Below, piece after piece: positions 23,701 to 37,100 of a DNA stretch of 64,000 nt. Numbering within the stretch: the stretch's first letter is position 1; every line of letters starts with the position of its first letter. The DNA comes from Tetrapyrgos nigripes (taxonomy: Eukaryota; Basidiomycota; Agaricomycetes; Agaricales; Campanellaceae), in NCBI GenBank assembly GCA_013368315.1, contig JAACJM010000006.1, forward strand, positions 744,001 through 808,000, in the 5' to 3' direction. Position numbers and translations under genes: made by a program. The notes under the pieces are model-generated. The model ran no database searches. It saw only the letters and a program-made list of their open reading frames with translations, and was not told where the DNA came from.

Positions 23701-24160
23701 AGTAGATCACTGCAGAACTTCCACAGATTTTCTTCATTGTCTGTGATATAATAAGCGTCTTGTTTTGATCTGGGCCAATAAGCGTGCAGACAGTTTGCAC
23801 AGGGAAGAGTTGGGTCTGCAGATTGTCAACTTGTCATATACTGTCTTTATGATCTCTTAGGGCCTTCTTTTCTGCCCTGTAAGTCAGGAGGAGGGTTCAA
23901 GGAGGAAGGAGGAAGGAGTGCTGTAGTCTCTAAGGAACAGAGGTCCTGAGGGTGTGTTGTATTCTCTGAAGAACAGAGGTCCCATAATCCTAACAACAGT
24001 CTCCTCAGTATCGAGGTTGAGGGTAACTTGTATGTACGAGTAAACAGAGAGGATCATGTCACCTGGTTCCAATTCCCAGACCCAATGATGTGTGCAGATG
24101 AAGTTTTGATTGTAGCTCCAAGGATCTGCCCAAATGCCTTCCACATGTGTGGTAGATCAA
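23700..24160 (-). pseudogene. Decayed pre-gag reading frame of the broken gypsy element
   Basis: Minus-strand segments WVWELEPGDMILSVYSYIQ near 24060 and CLHAYWPRSKQDAYYITDNE near 23760 correspond in order and spacing to TWFEGEVTIFEYLQIKI and CIRRPHAYHIQRQEDF in the pre-gag region of the complete element (51721-52436). I do not recognise the domain. Conservation in two diverged elements argues that it was translated. Confidence 0.5.
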
Positions 24161-24478
24161 GTCATTCATACTCAGGCAGGCTTTCAGGAGGTTCAAAGCA
24201 AATCTGAGAGAATGCAGTAGACAGAGTGAAAGGAATACACAAAGGGGAGGATGATTGTTGCTACACTGGTTACTTGAAGTACGCAGTGGATTTGCAGTCT
24301 ACTTGAAGTAGTGTCTGCTAGCAATTGATCTGAAATCAAATTGCAGGGAGGGAATACGACACTTGCGATATAAATGAATGGGAATAGAAAAGAGGAAGAA
24401 AACTGAGAACAGAGATGAGCAAAATAGATGAGGAAGGGACTCAAGATAGTGAGGTGGGTGTAAGGGAGTTCATTCAAG

Positions 24479-24917
24479 TGTCAAGGTTGTCGATACACTC
24501 AAATAACCACCCAAGTCACACAGTACGAAGACAGATACAAAGCAATAGATTGAGAGATAGAAATGGAGGAAGAGAGACAAGTAGGCTGACTATGCTCTAC
24601 ACTGCATAGTATAGTACAGAGCAGAGACAAAGTGAACGAACTAAGGGACTAGCTAGAATGTCTAGTGGTTTATATAGAAGAGCAATGAATAAGTGATAGG
24701 GAAAAGATAGGATTAAGATTGGAGAAATAGGAGAAACATAGGAGAAAGTGGAGAAATGTAGGAGAAACATAGGATCAATAGAATGGAAGATTGATTGATA
24801 GTTATTATAGAGTCTGACAGGTTTATTGAGGAAATGCAATAGACGAATGATCAGAAAATGGGTTCAATAATGAAGTAAAAGTGGAAGGAGGACAAAGAAC
24901 TGTAGCAGTTCATGACA
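24479..24917 (-). repeat. 5' LTR of the broken gypsy element
   Basis: 439 bp, TGTCAAGG..CATGACA on the plus strand. It shares TGTGACTTGGGTGG (minus strand) with the LTRs of the complete gypsy element at 51026-58841. Confidence 0.87.
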
Positions 24918-25798
24918 GCTGTCATCTGTAGTAGGGCTTGGGGAACAAGAATTGCCAAAGAATTGACCACAGTATAACGCCAGGGTGTGTGGGTTGTGAG
25001 CTAAATATGTGGGTGGTACAGGGTTCAGAACTGGCACTGGGGTCATATAAGGAAACAGGGAACAGGGAACGTGGACCAAAAATATGGGTGACATGTGTTT
25101 GTTGTGTCTGGTTCTGATAGAAACTGTTGTAGCTGTGCAGGGAAGTCCTGTAGGTGTCGAAGCTCACTCTCATCACCAAGATGGAGATGGCTGAGAGGGA
25201 ATTGGCAATGTCAAGTTGTTGTTGTGTTTTCTGTCTCAGCTAATGCTGTATCTAGGTAGAAGCAATAGCCAAACAAGGACAAACAACCCATTTCCCCCCT
25301 AGTCCAATGGGGCTGGATAGACAGATGCAGGTGGCTTTTTTGGAGGTCACGCCAGACATCAGCAATGTTCATTCTAAACACAATTTTTTCTAGATTTGAT
25401 ACATTTTGTCATTAGTGGGCCTTATTGGCTTTAGAACGGGCTATGAAACATGAGGAACAGAGCACAACTGAGCGAGAAAAATGTTTGTCCCGCTTCCTTG
25501 CGCATCCCATTGCTTAATCATGTGCAGTAGATTGCGTTGCAGTTCAATCAATATTTGGTGAGATCAGAGTGAATCCTTGGTAAACTCCGAAAAATAGGTA
25601 CATTCTGCTCATTCAGCACTCACAGAAACTGTCTGACGCACATTAAGAATGGTTGAGTGCATGAAGCAGTCAATTCAAACCTTACCATCAGCTTACCCTA
25701 GCTTCCAAATGACAATGGAGAGCCAAAATAAGGTAAAAAGTTGCTCTAAAGCTCCTTCGAGAATCCCTCAGGCAAGTCGGTCATAAGGGCCATATATG
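24918..25798. other. Flank between gypsy LTR and the large TIR element; possible gag-like fragment
   Basis: A minus-strand frame at 24922-25179 reads MRVSFDTYRTSLHSYNSFYQ and is Gln/Thr/Pro-rich, compatible with a fragment of a retroelement gag, but no diagnostic motif is present. From 25250 to 25798 nothing is recognised. GACGGTATA at 25799 is the target duplication of the large TIR element. Confidence 0.35.
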
Positions 25799-25829
25799 GA
25801 CGGTATAGCAGGATATGTTTTTGCCATTT

Positions 25830-26300
25830 GGAAACTACTAACCCAGCATTTTGAATTTGAAGTTTTGGCAACCACCAAGTCAGCATCCAGATAATGACCT
25901 AATGTAGCATTTTTGAAATACTCGGAATAGCACCAAGTCAGCATTCGAAGTATTTCACCTTTGACTAACTCAGCATTTTGCCCATTTTGCCTCTCGTTAA
26001 TTCAGCATTCCATGACTTTTAGACTTTGACTGAATCAGCATTTCAGAGATACAGGGTCTAGTCTCATCCAGCATTCCATACATTTTACTTTGCATTGATT
26101 CAACATTTTATTTTTCTACACCCAGCATGTTGTCCATTCCAACTCTTGTTCAATTCAGCATTCCATAATTTTAGACTTGGACTGATTCAGCATTTCACAG
26201 ATACAGAGTCAAGCCTCATTCAGCATTCCATACATTTTACTTTGCACTGATTCAGCAGTCTATTTTTGACATTCATGTAGTGTTGATACAGCATTGACAC
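25830..26300. repeat. Left subterminal degenerate array of CAGCATT motifs
   Basis: CAGCATT or TAGCATT recurs many times at irregular 30-70 bp spacing just inside the left terminus of copy B, often preceded by AATTCAGC or GTCAGC. The inverse motif AATGCTG/AATGCTAC forms the array at the right terminus. Subterminal repeats of this kind are typical transposase-binding regions of DNA transposons; that role is inferred. Confidence 0.7.
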
Positions 26301-26545
26301 TGCATCAACCTGCAAGTCACTGACTCAGTGAGTCAGCTCTCATGATCTAACAGTCACGCTTCACAGCTCTTGTTTGTTTACTCACACCATAACCAGCTTT
26401 GTGCTTCCACCTAGGCCAAATACCCACTTTCCTTGCTATTAGCTCTATCTCATTGCCTAACTTCATCTTATACTCGTGAGTCCCTTGGTTTATCAATGTA
26501 TATTTTGTGTTATTACTCTATCACATCACTACATTCAAAGTCTTT

Positions 26546-26833
26546 ATGGCTGATAAATTTGCATCTGGCACTGAGACCAACACCAACACTGATATCCCCA
26601 CATCTTCAGCTCATACTGCCCAGTCCATCATTGTGCAGTCTGAGGACCTCGCTGCTCAAGCACAAGATTTCATTGAAAGTGTACAAGCCAAGTCCAGTAA
26701 CACTGTCTCCTCATCATCCAACAGATGTTTGTTCAGGAACAGGGATAGTGATGGAACTGATAGAATGAGTTCTCCAGAGTTGAATGTGACTGTAATTGTC
26801 ATTGTGTTGCCAGTATTGATTAACATGGCATGA
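26546..26833 (+). CDS. Small ORF of unknown function inside the large TIR element
   Basis: This is a 95-codon ORF starting MADKFASGTETNTNTD, with a Ser/Thr-rich N-terminal half and a hydrophobic C-terminus (VTVIVIVLPVLI). It lies between two satellite arrays near the left end of copy B, about 740 bp from the terminus. It is the only ORF there with a plausible start and non-repetitive sequence. I recognise no domain. The equivalent part of copy A lies outside the window, so conservation cannot be tested. It could be a spurious ORF or the first exon of a decayed gene. Confidence 0.3.
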   Translation: MADKFASGTETNTNTDIPTSSAHTAQSIIVQSEDLAAQAQDFIESVQAKSSNTVSSSSNRCLFRNRDSDGTDRMSSPELNVTVIVIVLPVLINMA

Positions 26834-27089
26834 TGCCCTGCTTGATGTCTCTCTTAGGGCTCTCAGCAATTTGAAGAGATGTGCAGTTTGCCAAGTACTA
26901 ATGTAACATTCTGAGGTCTAGCAATTTGACCAGGCCAATCACTGGGTCAAGTACCAACTCAGCCATTTAAACAGATGAGCAATTCACTAAGTAGCATTTT
27001 CAGCTTCATTTATTCTGCCATTTGACTGCACCGACTCATCAAGAACATCTTGAGATCCACCAATTCAGCAATTTGACTGGGCCAGTCCC

Positions 27090-27790
27090 TTGTCAAGTGC
27101 CAACTCAGCAATTTGGAGGATGAGTGCTTCACTAAGTACTAATGTAGCATTTTCAGCTTTATCTATTCAGCCACTTTGTCAAGTACCAACTCAGCATTTT
27201 GAACGGATGAGCAAGTCATTAAGTACTAATGTAGCATTTTTAAATCTACTAATTCAGCAATTTGACTGGTCCAATCAATTCATCAAGTACAAAACCAGCA
27301 TTTTTAACAGATGAGCAAGTTATTAAGTACTAATGTAGCATTTTTAAATCTACTAATTCAGGAATTTTACTGGTCCAATCAATTCATCAAGTACCAACCC
27401 AGCATTTTGAACGGATGAGCAAGTCATTAAGTACTAGTGTAGCATTCTTAAATCTACTAATTTAGCAATTTGACCATTCCAATCAATTTGTCAAGTACTA
27501 ACCCAGCATTTTGAATGGATGAGTGAGTCATTAAGTACTAATGTAGCATCCTTAAATCTACTAATTCAGTGATTTGACTGGTCCAATCAATTCATCAAGT
27601 ACAAATTCAGCATTTTGGATGGATGAGTGAGTCATTAAGTACTAATGTAGCATTCTTAAATCTACTGGTCCAATCAATTCATCAAGTACAAATTCAGCAT
27701 TTTGGATGGATGAGTGAGTCATTAAGTACTAATGCAGCATATTTGACTTGTCCAATCAACTCAGCAAGTACCAATTCAGCTATTTCAATC
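27090..27790. repeat. Tandem repeat, about 105-bp unit, 6-7 copies
   Basis: AAGTACTAATGTAGCAT recurs at about 27131, 27215, 27320, 27425, 27530, 27635 and 27720. Each time it is followed by TAAATCTACTAATTCAGCAA and a CCAATCAATTCATCAAGTAC segment. Spacing is close to 105 bp for most units. It belongs to the left subterminal satellite region of the large TIR element. Confidence 0.85.
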
Positions 27791-27839
27791 TTTTTTTGTT
27801 GAACATTTTCCAGAAACTTAGACTCCAATCCAAGTCCAA

Positions 27840-28545
27840 ATTTCAAATTGAGAGTGATATGAGCACCGTAGCTGATACTGAGATAGGTGCCTAGTGGCTA
27901 TGCACACAAACATAAGCCATCAGGACTACTCATTATTTATGTTCCAACCTAGTGATATATATATGTTTTTTGACCATTTTCTCAAAGATTACACCTGAAT
28001 ACAAGTCATAATTCCAAATATGAGAGTACCATGAGAACTGTGGCCAGTGGCTATGCATGAAAATTGGTGATCAGGACTATTTCTATCTTTTTTCTGTCTG
28101 AACACTTTTGTCTTAACATTCCAGAAAAGTAGCCTCCAATCTGAGTCTAAACTCCAAATTTGAGAGTGATATCACCACTGTGGCTGATGCTGGGGTATGT
28201 GTTCAGTGGCTATGCACTGATTCTATCATTTTTCTTGAACATTTTCAGCTTTTTTGGAACATTTTCTGGAGAGGTAGACTCCAGTCTGAGTCTGAGTTCC
28301 AACTTTGAAAGTGATATGAGCACTGGAGCTGATTCTGGGGTAGGTGCCCAGTGGCTATGCACTAAAGGAGTTGGTCAAGACTACTCATTATTTATATTCT
28401 AACCTAGTGATATATTTTTAACCATTCTCTTGAAAAGTACACTTGTATACAAATCAGCACTCAAAATGTGTGAGTGCAATGAGCACTGTAGCTGATGCTG
28501 GGGTAGGTGCCCAGTGGCCATGCAGTGGCCCTAGTCACAATACCC
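27840..28545. repeat. Tandem repeat, about 150-bp unit, about 5 degenerate copies
   Basis: The core GCCCAGTGGCTATGCAC, preceded by GAGCACTGTAGCTGATGCT, recurs near 27860, 28040, 28165, 28310 and 28480. The last two units are repeated at the start of the window (about 9 and 175) in copy A. No reading frame persists across the units. Confidence 0.8.
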
Positions 28546-28851
28546 AGGAGTCTGGCTATTTTAAACCAAGTTTCCCAAAATCAATAAAATCATACAGAAA
28601 TACATGATTGAAAGTCCTTCACAAATACACCACGCATTCCATGTCAGCCCTTACTTCCTCAGATGTGGTCCTGCTATTTTGGGGAGAGTAATCAATCCTG
28701 GTGAGATTAAGTAACTCGAGATAAAACTAACACGTACAGATAAATACCCCCTCTATCTCAGTGAATTGCACATCTGATTCTGGAGAGCTGTAGCAGTCTG
28801 CTAGCTGAATTATGGCTGATTTTACTATCACTGGACTGTTGTGAAGCTCAA

Positions 28852-29161
28852 TGTAATGGAATGACATAAGTATCTTGTATTCTGAGTTTGATACATCTCA
28901 ATCTACCATACTTACAATGTAATTGATGCTTCAGGCATACCTCAGGCATCTGTTTTCTCCTTCTTTCTTTCCTTTTCTACAATGTTCTGATGAAAGTTCT
29001 GTTCTATTCTAGATAGTTCTAATGACTCATTGAATACATATATAAGTATCTCAGTATGTATTCTTGTAATGACCTTTCCTACCTCGCAATACACATCTGT
29101 GTTTTAACCTTACTTCTTGACTGATCATAAGTTGGCATCCTTCATAATGCACAAGCTTGCT
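28852..29161. repeat. Dispersed ~300-bp repeat, copy 2
   Basis: Same unit as 546-836, inside copy B. It retains a short segment (about 28926-28941) that copy 1 has lost but the 14116-14434 copy keeps. Confidence 0.6.
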
Positions 29162-30134
29162 ATAGTGCCGACTCACAGTACAGCAGCAAAGATGGAGGCT
29201 TTGGGCAAGTCGAAGAGGTTAGTTAGGTCAGATTGTTCCGATCATACAAACTTGCAGGTATAAGTGTATTGAACAGGGAAACAAACAAGCTGATTCAAAG
29301 GGATCCTTGCTTTGGATGATACACAATCATGCCCTTTGGCTCCAGACAATTACAGCGAAGAGACCAGTCTTCCTAAGTTTGTTCACTTTGTCAGGCAGCT
29401 GAAAAGTTACTTAATTACAAGGCCGAAGAATGAGGCTGAGTTCTTTACACTCACTTTCTGCTTGTGGCTATGCCTATTCCATACCCCAGTTACTCCCATT
29501 CTCTCTCCTATTTCATTCCATTTTCACCTGTTTGTATTTCATTTTTGTCAGCAATCAGCATCCTAAACTCGTATCATCTGTTTTGCTTAATTCTCTTTTC
29601 CCCTCAGTTTTGTTTTCTACTTCGTGGGCAATCATGTTCTGTTTTCAGTCATCAGTTCTCTTTCTTCCTTACTGAATTGACCCTTAAAGTTTGTGGTGAG
29701 CCCTGTGGCCTCATACTCGCCATGTGGAGCGCTGGCCCACACCCTTTTACCTCACCTTTCTGAGGCACCAGTGACTGAAAACAGAACATGATTGCTGTTG
29801 AAGTAAATGGGGAGCAGAAAACAAAACCAAGAGGAAAAGAATATAAAATAAAACAGATGATACAAGTATCAATGGTGGTAGGGAAGAGAGTAGTAGTTTT
29901 AGCAGGAAAGATGAAGAGTGTGTCAAGGGTTTTGAGAGCGATGGAAGGCAAAGCTGACATAAATAGGTAAAATAGGAAGAAGGATCCGGAGTTACCGCTG
30001 ACCAAATACAGCCTCATTCTTTGGCCTCATAAAAATACATTGTATGATGAATGAAAGTGTGTGTGGTATCAATTAGAGCTATAGCAGAATCATTCCATAA
30101 ATAAAACAAACTTGTCCTTCCCACTATTTCTGCT

Positions 30135-31348
30135 GATACGCCGTACAAATTCGCGGTAAATAACCCAAAACTAGTGCTAATACATGTTTAAGTTACTCTT
30201 AAATGGATAATAAGGACTAGAGTGAGTCCCGAACTGCTAGTCAAAGTACTAGGAATTAGGTGTATAACCTAAGGGATGTTAATGGTCAATACTTACAGAT
30301 AAGAAATAAGACTTGTTCAAAGTATTATAACAGATACATACTAGGGGATACAGCTATAGTAGCAGACCCACCTAACTACAAAGTCTACAAAAACTTAACA
30401 AACCTGCTATAGCAGCCTAATACTGCTAGTACGACTCAAGGGATAGAGAAGGAGGAGAAATGCCCCTATTCACGGGTATGCATTGGCATTACAAACCCAG
30501 ATCGAAGGCTTAGACTGCTAGATCCAAAAGGACACATCACCATCAGAGAATTCGGATATACGGGATTCTAACCCAGTAAGTACTGCTTTCGGTAATACTT
30601 ATGCCCGAATCAGTAATCCCTCTACTTTGGACCTTATTACGTTAGTGAACTTCGCAACACTTTAGATACTTAGTATCGTTACCACTAGTTCATCCCCTTT
30701 GTACCATCTGAAAGCTATGGTTTCTAGCTTTCTATCGATATAAATATTGTGCCGTAGTTACTACTCTCACGGACTAGCAGTTCTAGTAGATTTTCTGTTT
30801 TCTTTGATATATTTTAGTGGACATTGAAAAGAAATGTAAAACTGTATAGTTGTAGCTACGGGTAGTATAAAAGGACCAGGTATTACTAGTAGATACCCAA
30901 GCAATGGACTGTAGAGTATCAGGATTCTCCCTATTTAGCAGTAGACTGTGAAACACGGACAAGAGCTTCTAAACAAACTTATCATACTCGCGTGGAGTCT
31001 AAACATACAGTGTTGGTTAAATCAGTGTTGAATATATTTGTTGGTTGTTTTGTGTTCATAACTTGTGTCCTCGAGACTTGGAAACTGTGTCTAAGGCATT
31101 GGTGCCTTCAAATAGAATTGAACTGGTTGAATTGATATTGTGTGTGTGCCTTCGTGCATTTGTGTGTTTTGTGGCAATAGCCTTTGTGAGTGCATCTGTG
31201 CAAACCTTTACAAGAATCCCCCAAAAGATCTCCAAACTGTGGACTAAATTGAAGAGTATTCTACTTACTAGATACACTCGCAAAACAAATTGTATAGGTT
31301 TTTCTGGTTGTGTTCTGTGTGCTAAGAGCACTTACTAGAGAAACAGCC
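30135..31348. mobile_element. 1.2-kb insertion specific to copy B, unclassified
   Basis: Copy A reads CACTATTTCCGCTGTGCTTT without interruption. Copy B has the same flanks separated by about 1.2 kb that begins GATACGCCGTACAAATTCGC. The flanks look like an imperfect ~12-bp duplication (CTATTTCTGCTG and CTATTACCGCTG). No terminal inverted repeat is seen. The insert has a TATA-like GTATAAAAGG near 30870 and one ORF (31045-31338) without known domain. It could be a solo LTR (TGATACGCC..GAGAAACA) or a retroposon. Confidence 0.55.
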
Positions 31349-33849
31349 TATTACCGCTGTGCTTTATATCCCTCAATTGAAATCTCCAAATCAAACCATC
31401 ACAGAATCTCCTCTTTTGACTTCCTGAATATAATTTTCTCCATCTTGAGGGCCATGTGCCTGTGTGGATGCTCATGAATCAGATTGTGATGATGGAGCAG
31501 GAGCTGCAAATTCCAGAGGTTGAGAAAAAATCTCGAGAATGGAGTCTTGGTGGTTCTTGTAGAGGTGGGAGAGGAGGATGATTGAAGTGGGGTAGATTGT
31601 TTCCAGGTGAGGGGTCATTATGTTTAGGTATTGTCCTACAGAAAAATCATACTCTGGATTGAATATACTAGGCATGGCTACAATCTGGGTTTCAAATGTT
31701 ATTAGCATTCAATCTAGGAATGCACCGAATGCAATAGATTATACCAGATTGGACTAAGAGTATCAGTATCTGCTCAACTTGGCTTTTTGTGTTCAGTTTG
31801 TCAAGGTGAGCTTTAACAGATTTTCTGTAATGCCTGTTGAGAATTCAAGTCAAAGCCAGGAACTATGAAGCCAATGGTCTACTCTCTGCTTACCAAGCCT
31901 TGTTTGCAATCAGAAGAGTTGCTGTGAGGTTGGTGAATACGAGTGATATTGGCATTATCACTCGGCTAGCATGAAACATGAACTGCATAATCTCAGGCTG
32001 GGTCTCAATCAATCAAAAAGATATATGCATACAAAATCTGCATCAAGCTCAGCTTTGATGGCAAGGAACACATCATATATACTGCATCCTAAACCCAGAA
32101 ATGTCAGCTCAATAAAACTCCAAAGTAAGTATGGTGTGGATTCTTACCTAATGATTGAGCAATACAGAAAAGAAGAATCCCTCTGGGAATAGTTTCCCTT
32201 GGAAAAATGATCCATGCCCTCCAAACGCCACGCCTGGGCGCTGGCCCACAGCTCTTTCATAAGCATGATTGCACATGCAGCCACCAGAAAAAATCACATT
32301 GGTGACTGCTGAAGTTCTTGCTGGCTGGATCCATGTTAGAAATGGTGCCAGAAAAGTTTGGGATAGGCCTACCATAGCAGCAAGATGGTAGAAATGGTAA
32401 TCAAGAGCTCAATGGCTATATAGTTACTAGTAAGATTACAATGAGTAGGGAGGTATCTCAAGGTTGGACCTTGGGTTCTGGAAGAAGACCTACCAAAGCA
32501 AATTCCTTCAATCACAATTTCCACTAAAAGATGTTGAATGGCAGTGAGATCTGACAGTATAAGAAAGGAGGACTGCATTTTGGGCATTTGTTCAGACTGT
32601 AGCAAATTTCTGCTTGAAAGAGACAGAATCCAGACTGTTATGGGAATGAGCATGATGGGGCCAAAAATAAATGTTGACACTTTGATTGATTTTCGACTGG
32701 GGAAAGGTGCCACTGCTTCGCATGGCAAAGTACGAAGCCCCCTTTCCTGTTGAGTATCTATGTGCCTGAGAGGAGGCCTTATTCAAATTTCGATCAATAA
32801 TCTTGTATCCCTTGACAGACTGTACTACTTACATGATGCAGGTATGGAAATAGATGAACGGAGAGGAAAAGAGTCTGCAGGAATAAAGCTAATGATGCTG
32901 GCATCAAAGAAACAAAAATAAAATGAAATGTTGAACCAAAATGACTAGTGAGTAACGAAATCTTTGATCAGTTAATTGTTGCAGTGGTTCGACAGGCGAC
33001 TCAGGTAAGTGTATATAACTCAGATAACGCATATTGATTCAGACACACGTCAAATATAGTCCATGTAGAACCCTTGGTACAAGTAGAAGACAACTATGAT
33101 AAAACTACTAGTTATACCAGCTGTCATGATGGCCATTATGACAGGGGTTATTCGTATAGCCCGGAGCAATTTCCAAAAAGCCCGATGGCAGGTGAGCGCC
33201 GAGGGACACCTGACAAGGCATTTTCCGAATTACAGGGGAAGATTCCCAGGGGGTCGGGTACACTAAATAGCCCGAGCCAAAGCATTTTCCAAAAACACTG
33301 ATGGGAGGTGAGCACCGAACGAAGGCATTTTCCAAAGTACAAACCAGAGACTGTGGAAGGTCCATGAGCTACTATGCTGAGAATGGCAGGGCCTCATAGG
33401 CAAGGATCATCCGTGGTTTTTTATAAGATAGCATTCACAGTTATAACCACGATTTTTGCATAAACTTTTATAAAATATCTATGCTATAGCCTGTCTGCAG
33501 TTCATCGGATACTTGGAATGATATTTCTAAGCATGATGAATGTCGCTTGTCGCTTTACTGTATACATCTTGTACCAAACTTGTGCAATACAAGGAAGAGA
33601 CATGATGAGCGCATCTCTATGTCGATGGATATTCAAGAGCACTCGTATTGATACCTTGTTCCAAACTTGTTTAATACAAGGCAGAGATGAGGAACATCCC
33701 CACATTGATGGATATTCAGCAGTACTAGTCAGGATACCTTCAGTTTAGACAAGGTAGCTGTGATGATCATATCATGATATTGATAGATGTACATAGATCC
33801 TAGGATCTGCATGGCATATACCAATGATCACATCAACCTATCTAGCTAA

Positions 33850-33872
33850 CACTGTGACGGTCCCATAGGATG
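33850..33872. repeat. Left TIR of the CACTA-like element
   Basis: About 18 of 23 positions match the reverse complement of 39403-39425, with the block CGGTCC and the block ATAGGAT identical. Confidence 0.9.
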
Positions 33873-34105
33873 TTCTCCATCCTATGGTAGGATAAATAAA
33901 GGTATTAATCCTACCATAGGCTACTTTTGAGAGCATCCTAAGACATAGGATGATTTTGAACTAGAGTAAATATCCTATGATAGACTACATATGCGTCTAC
34001 AGTATGTACAGATAAAAGTATCCAACAGTAGACTGTTTCATAGGATGAATGCTCGTATCTAAAAAAGATCCAACTGCCAGTGCAGACACATATTTATGGT
34101 TGATA

Positions 34106-37100
34106 CTATTTGTCGTCATCATCTCTAATACACAATTCACGGGATAGAGAGCCACTACGGTCAATCAAAGCCCACCTAGACCCATCTTTAACCCGGCCAA
34201 CTAAGCACTTTACACTCTCAATGCCGATGACATCCAGCTGTCCGTAACAGGTGTAGAAATGTACATCCAGACCCAACGTCTTCAGAGGCTGCTGATTTTC
34301 CGGGTCCAGCTGACACATTCGTATTGCCGCAAGAATAATATCACAACCTGGATTGACACCAAAATACTGACAAGCAGCATCGTTGAGATTTTGAATGACG
34401 ATGATGCATTGGAGCTGACCATAGAAGGTTTGGACCTCCATTTGTTCGGCTACACCAGTCTGGCGTGCATATTTATCGACCAAAGCCAAGTACTGCAGGT
34501 AAAAAATCTAAATTAGTAATGCAATGCAATAGTCTTCAAGCTCAAGCAGCTTACTCGCACAAAGGTAGAGTCACGACGATCATCACCGCATGAGTTGCCG
34601 ATCTCCGATGCAGAGACAGTGTTGCCTTCTTTGGAGTCCGTCATTTTGAGTTTTCCCCATATGCTCAGTTCAGCTGACTTCAAATGTTTTCGTACCCCTT
34701 TGACAGTGATCTTCCTGGTCCTAGTCTTGAAACGAGTGACAAAAGAAGCACAGATGCTTTTCATGAGTCCAACCGAGATCTGGGCTACACCACAGTGTTG
34801 TGGAGGAAGAAACAAATGATCAGGATCTGGAGAACAAATCAGGGACTCTTTTCGACAATGAAAAACTTCTTGAAAGCAAGAACTCACAAGATGTAGAATA
34901 GAATGAGCCCCTAACCTCATTAGCATTAGTGAGTGATGGGCGCAGAGACAGCTCTTTCACAATGTCATAATTAAGCATAATTTGGGATATCTGAGCGGTC
35001 TCAAGCACAAAGCGGTCAATGGATCAATATGGCCAGCGTCTGCTACGGATTGCTGGTGACAAAGAACCACAGTAGCGCTCCATCGGGAATGCCCAGTAAC
35101 ACCAGACTGGCCCCATTGCTTCGATACTGTCTGCAATATGTAAAAGTGCATGGACAGTAAGCAGGCATGTAGAGACTCGGTCTTCGGAGAACTGATAATA
35201 TAACCTAAAATGCTGATCAGTAGTTGTTGTACAAGAGCTTGACGAAACATACTTCTCATATTCTTTCACCCAATCCACAAAGCCTTCTCGGACACGCATG
35301 AGCTCCTCCATTGAAATCTCAAACTGAAGACAGATGTTTAAGAGCTTCACCAGCTCCACAAAATGTTTGAAGTATACTGGAGGTAGGCGTTGTCGTAGAA
35401 GAATAGGCCCAAGATAAAGTGTCCAGAAGGAACGCATCTCGGCTGACATGAACGATTTGTCTTTAAAAGGATGCGGCACCCTTGGTCCATAAGCAGATGG
35501 GATGGTTTTGCTGGCTGCTACAGTTTCTGCTCCGATAGCTTCGAGAACGGCTGCATCCAATGTATAATCCTCGCTCCCATCATCTAAACCCTTAAAGCTC
35601 CCAGACCAATGAAGTAGCATATTAGGAACGAGGTTTTCCCAAATCAAGTGCATGAAGTCATACAGAAACGATGTCGGAAAGATTAAGGAATCCAGGAATG
35701 AGAGGGCGGGCACCTGCTTGATTCCATATCTCATAGAGAGCCGGTCTGCCTCAGCCTGGGTACGTGCTTCTTGGACCTCGCGTGCTTGAATGAGCAGTGT
35801 AGTGTGTGAGCACATTGGGAGGTTCCAAGGGTCATACTGTAAAGCCTCTCCCTCCGGCAAATCCACCCAACGTCGGTCCAAAGGTACATAATGTGTTCGC
35901 TTGTCCACGCCGGGAATCCCAGTTATGGAACACATGCGACATGGAGATTTTGCATTGTGGCCTTTCATGTGCATGAGGAGAGACACGGCAGGTATATCTC
36001 CAAAAGCAACGATGAGGAAGGCTCGGAGGGAAAATATGACGTCGTCCAGGATGTCATAGGCAGCTACTCCCTGGGCTAGCTTCTCCAGCTCCCAAATCAA
36101 CGGCCAAAGGAAGGAGTTGATGTCTTTGGGTTTCTTGGGTCCAGGAATGACACCAAGAGAGAGTATATTCTCGACATGAAAGCGTATGTCAGGTGGGAGG
36201 TTGTAGTTGAAAATGATGAGTGGCCATGCGGTAGCTTTACGTCGCTTGTGAGGGGCAAAGCCATCCGTGGAAAGGCCCAAAGCCACATCACGGTCGTCTT
36301 CGAAATACTTGGGTAGGAGGCTTTCATCTCCAATTCGAACATGACGGCGTTCAAGTTTACGGTAAGAAGTGCCGTCAAAAATGTCAGTCATTTTTCTCGG
36401 TGTATGTTTGTGCTCCTTGGCTCGGTACTGCATACGTTTGGCCATGGTGCGAGACCGGAAGAAAGCCTTGAGACGTGGAATGAGGGGTATATAGAGGAAT
36501 TGTTTTCGTGGCTTTCCATCTGCACGGTAACGGGATTCATTACAGTCAGGAAACGGACACCGGTCGAGATCTGCGTGAGGGCCTGTATAACAGACACAGG
36601 AATTTGGACAGCAATCGTATATTTGAGGCTCTATTCCTGATAACAGACTGACACGGGTACGAATGCTGTGAAGATTTGGAAGTGGGAGTTGATCCGGAGG
36701 TGGAGGAAAGGCAAATGGAAGCTTTTTGAAAGCTCGGTCTGTTGTATGAGTTGTGACTTTGTAGGTGTAGGCACGGCAGATAGCAAGGTCGTACTCTCCA
36801 AGTGAAGCTGTCACACATGACTAGGTTAGTAATGTAGAAGAATAGGAATGTCAGAATACGCACTGCTATTTGCCAATTCTCTTTCATAGGCAAGACCCAG
36901 CTCATCCTCCGCAGATAAACCTGAGTGAACAACACGGAAACGCCGCTCAAAAGCCTCCCAATCAAATTCCTCCTCATCTTCTTGAGCTATGTTTCCCTCC
37001 TCTTCAAGGATGAGCTCACGCCAGTCTTCGCCATCCATAATGTCGTCAAGTTCAGACTCAGAGTCTGAAACATCTTCTGCCCAGGCCCTACAGACTGGAT

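Larger units (their letters stand above)
17137..24917 (-). mobile_element. Ty3/gypsy LTR retrotransposon, broken; lacks most of integrase
   Basis: LTRs lie at 24479-24917 (5') and 17137-19240 (3', split by a Tc1-like element). On the minus strand: leader, a decayed pre-gag frame, gag with CCHC knuckle, aspartic protease, RT and RNase H, then the start of integrase, which runs straight into the LTR edge. Everything from the zinc-binding part of integrase to the end of the coding region is missing. RT has YMDN in place of YMDD. A solo LTR (23006-23490) splits gag. Sequence is close to the complete element at 51026-58841 (EVVSALEVIL, KNLQEWNYKD and many others), so both belong to one chromodomain-type lineage. 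No matching target duplication was found at the outer ends. Confidence 0.92.

Noticed and set aside
27090..28545. Regularly spaced repeats that could suggest a CRISPR array
   Set aside because: Units of about 105 and 150 bp with no unique spacers, in a genome with introns and no cas genes; they are transposon satellites.
35891..36640. Plus-strand ORFs across the tnp2 transposase
   Set aside because: Antisense shadows of a conserved transposase frame.
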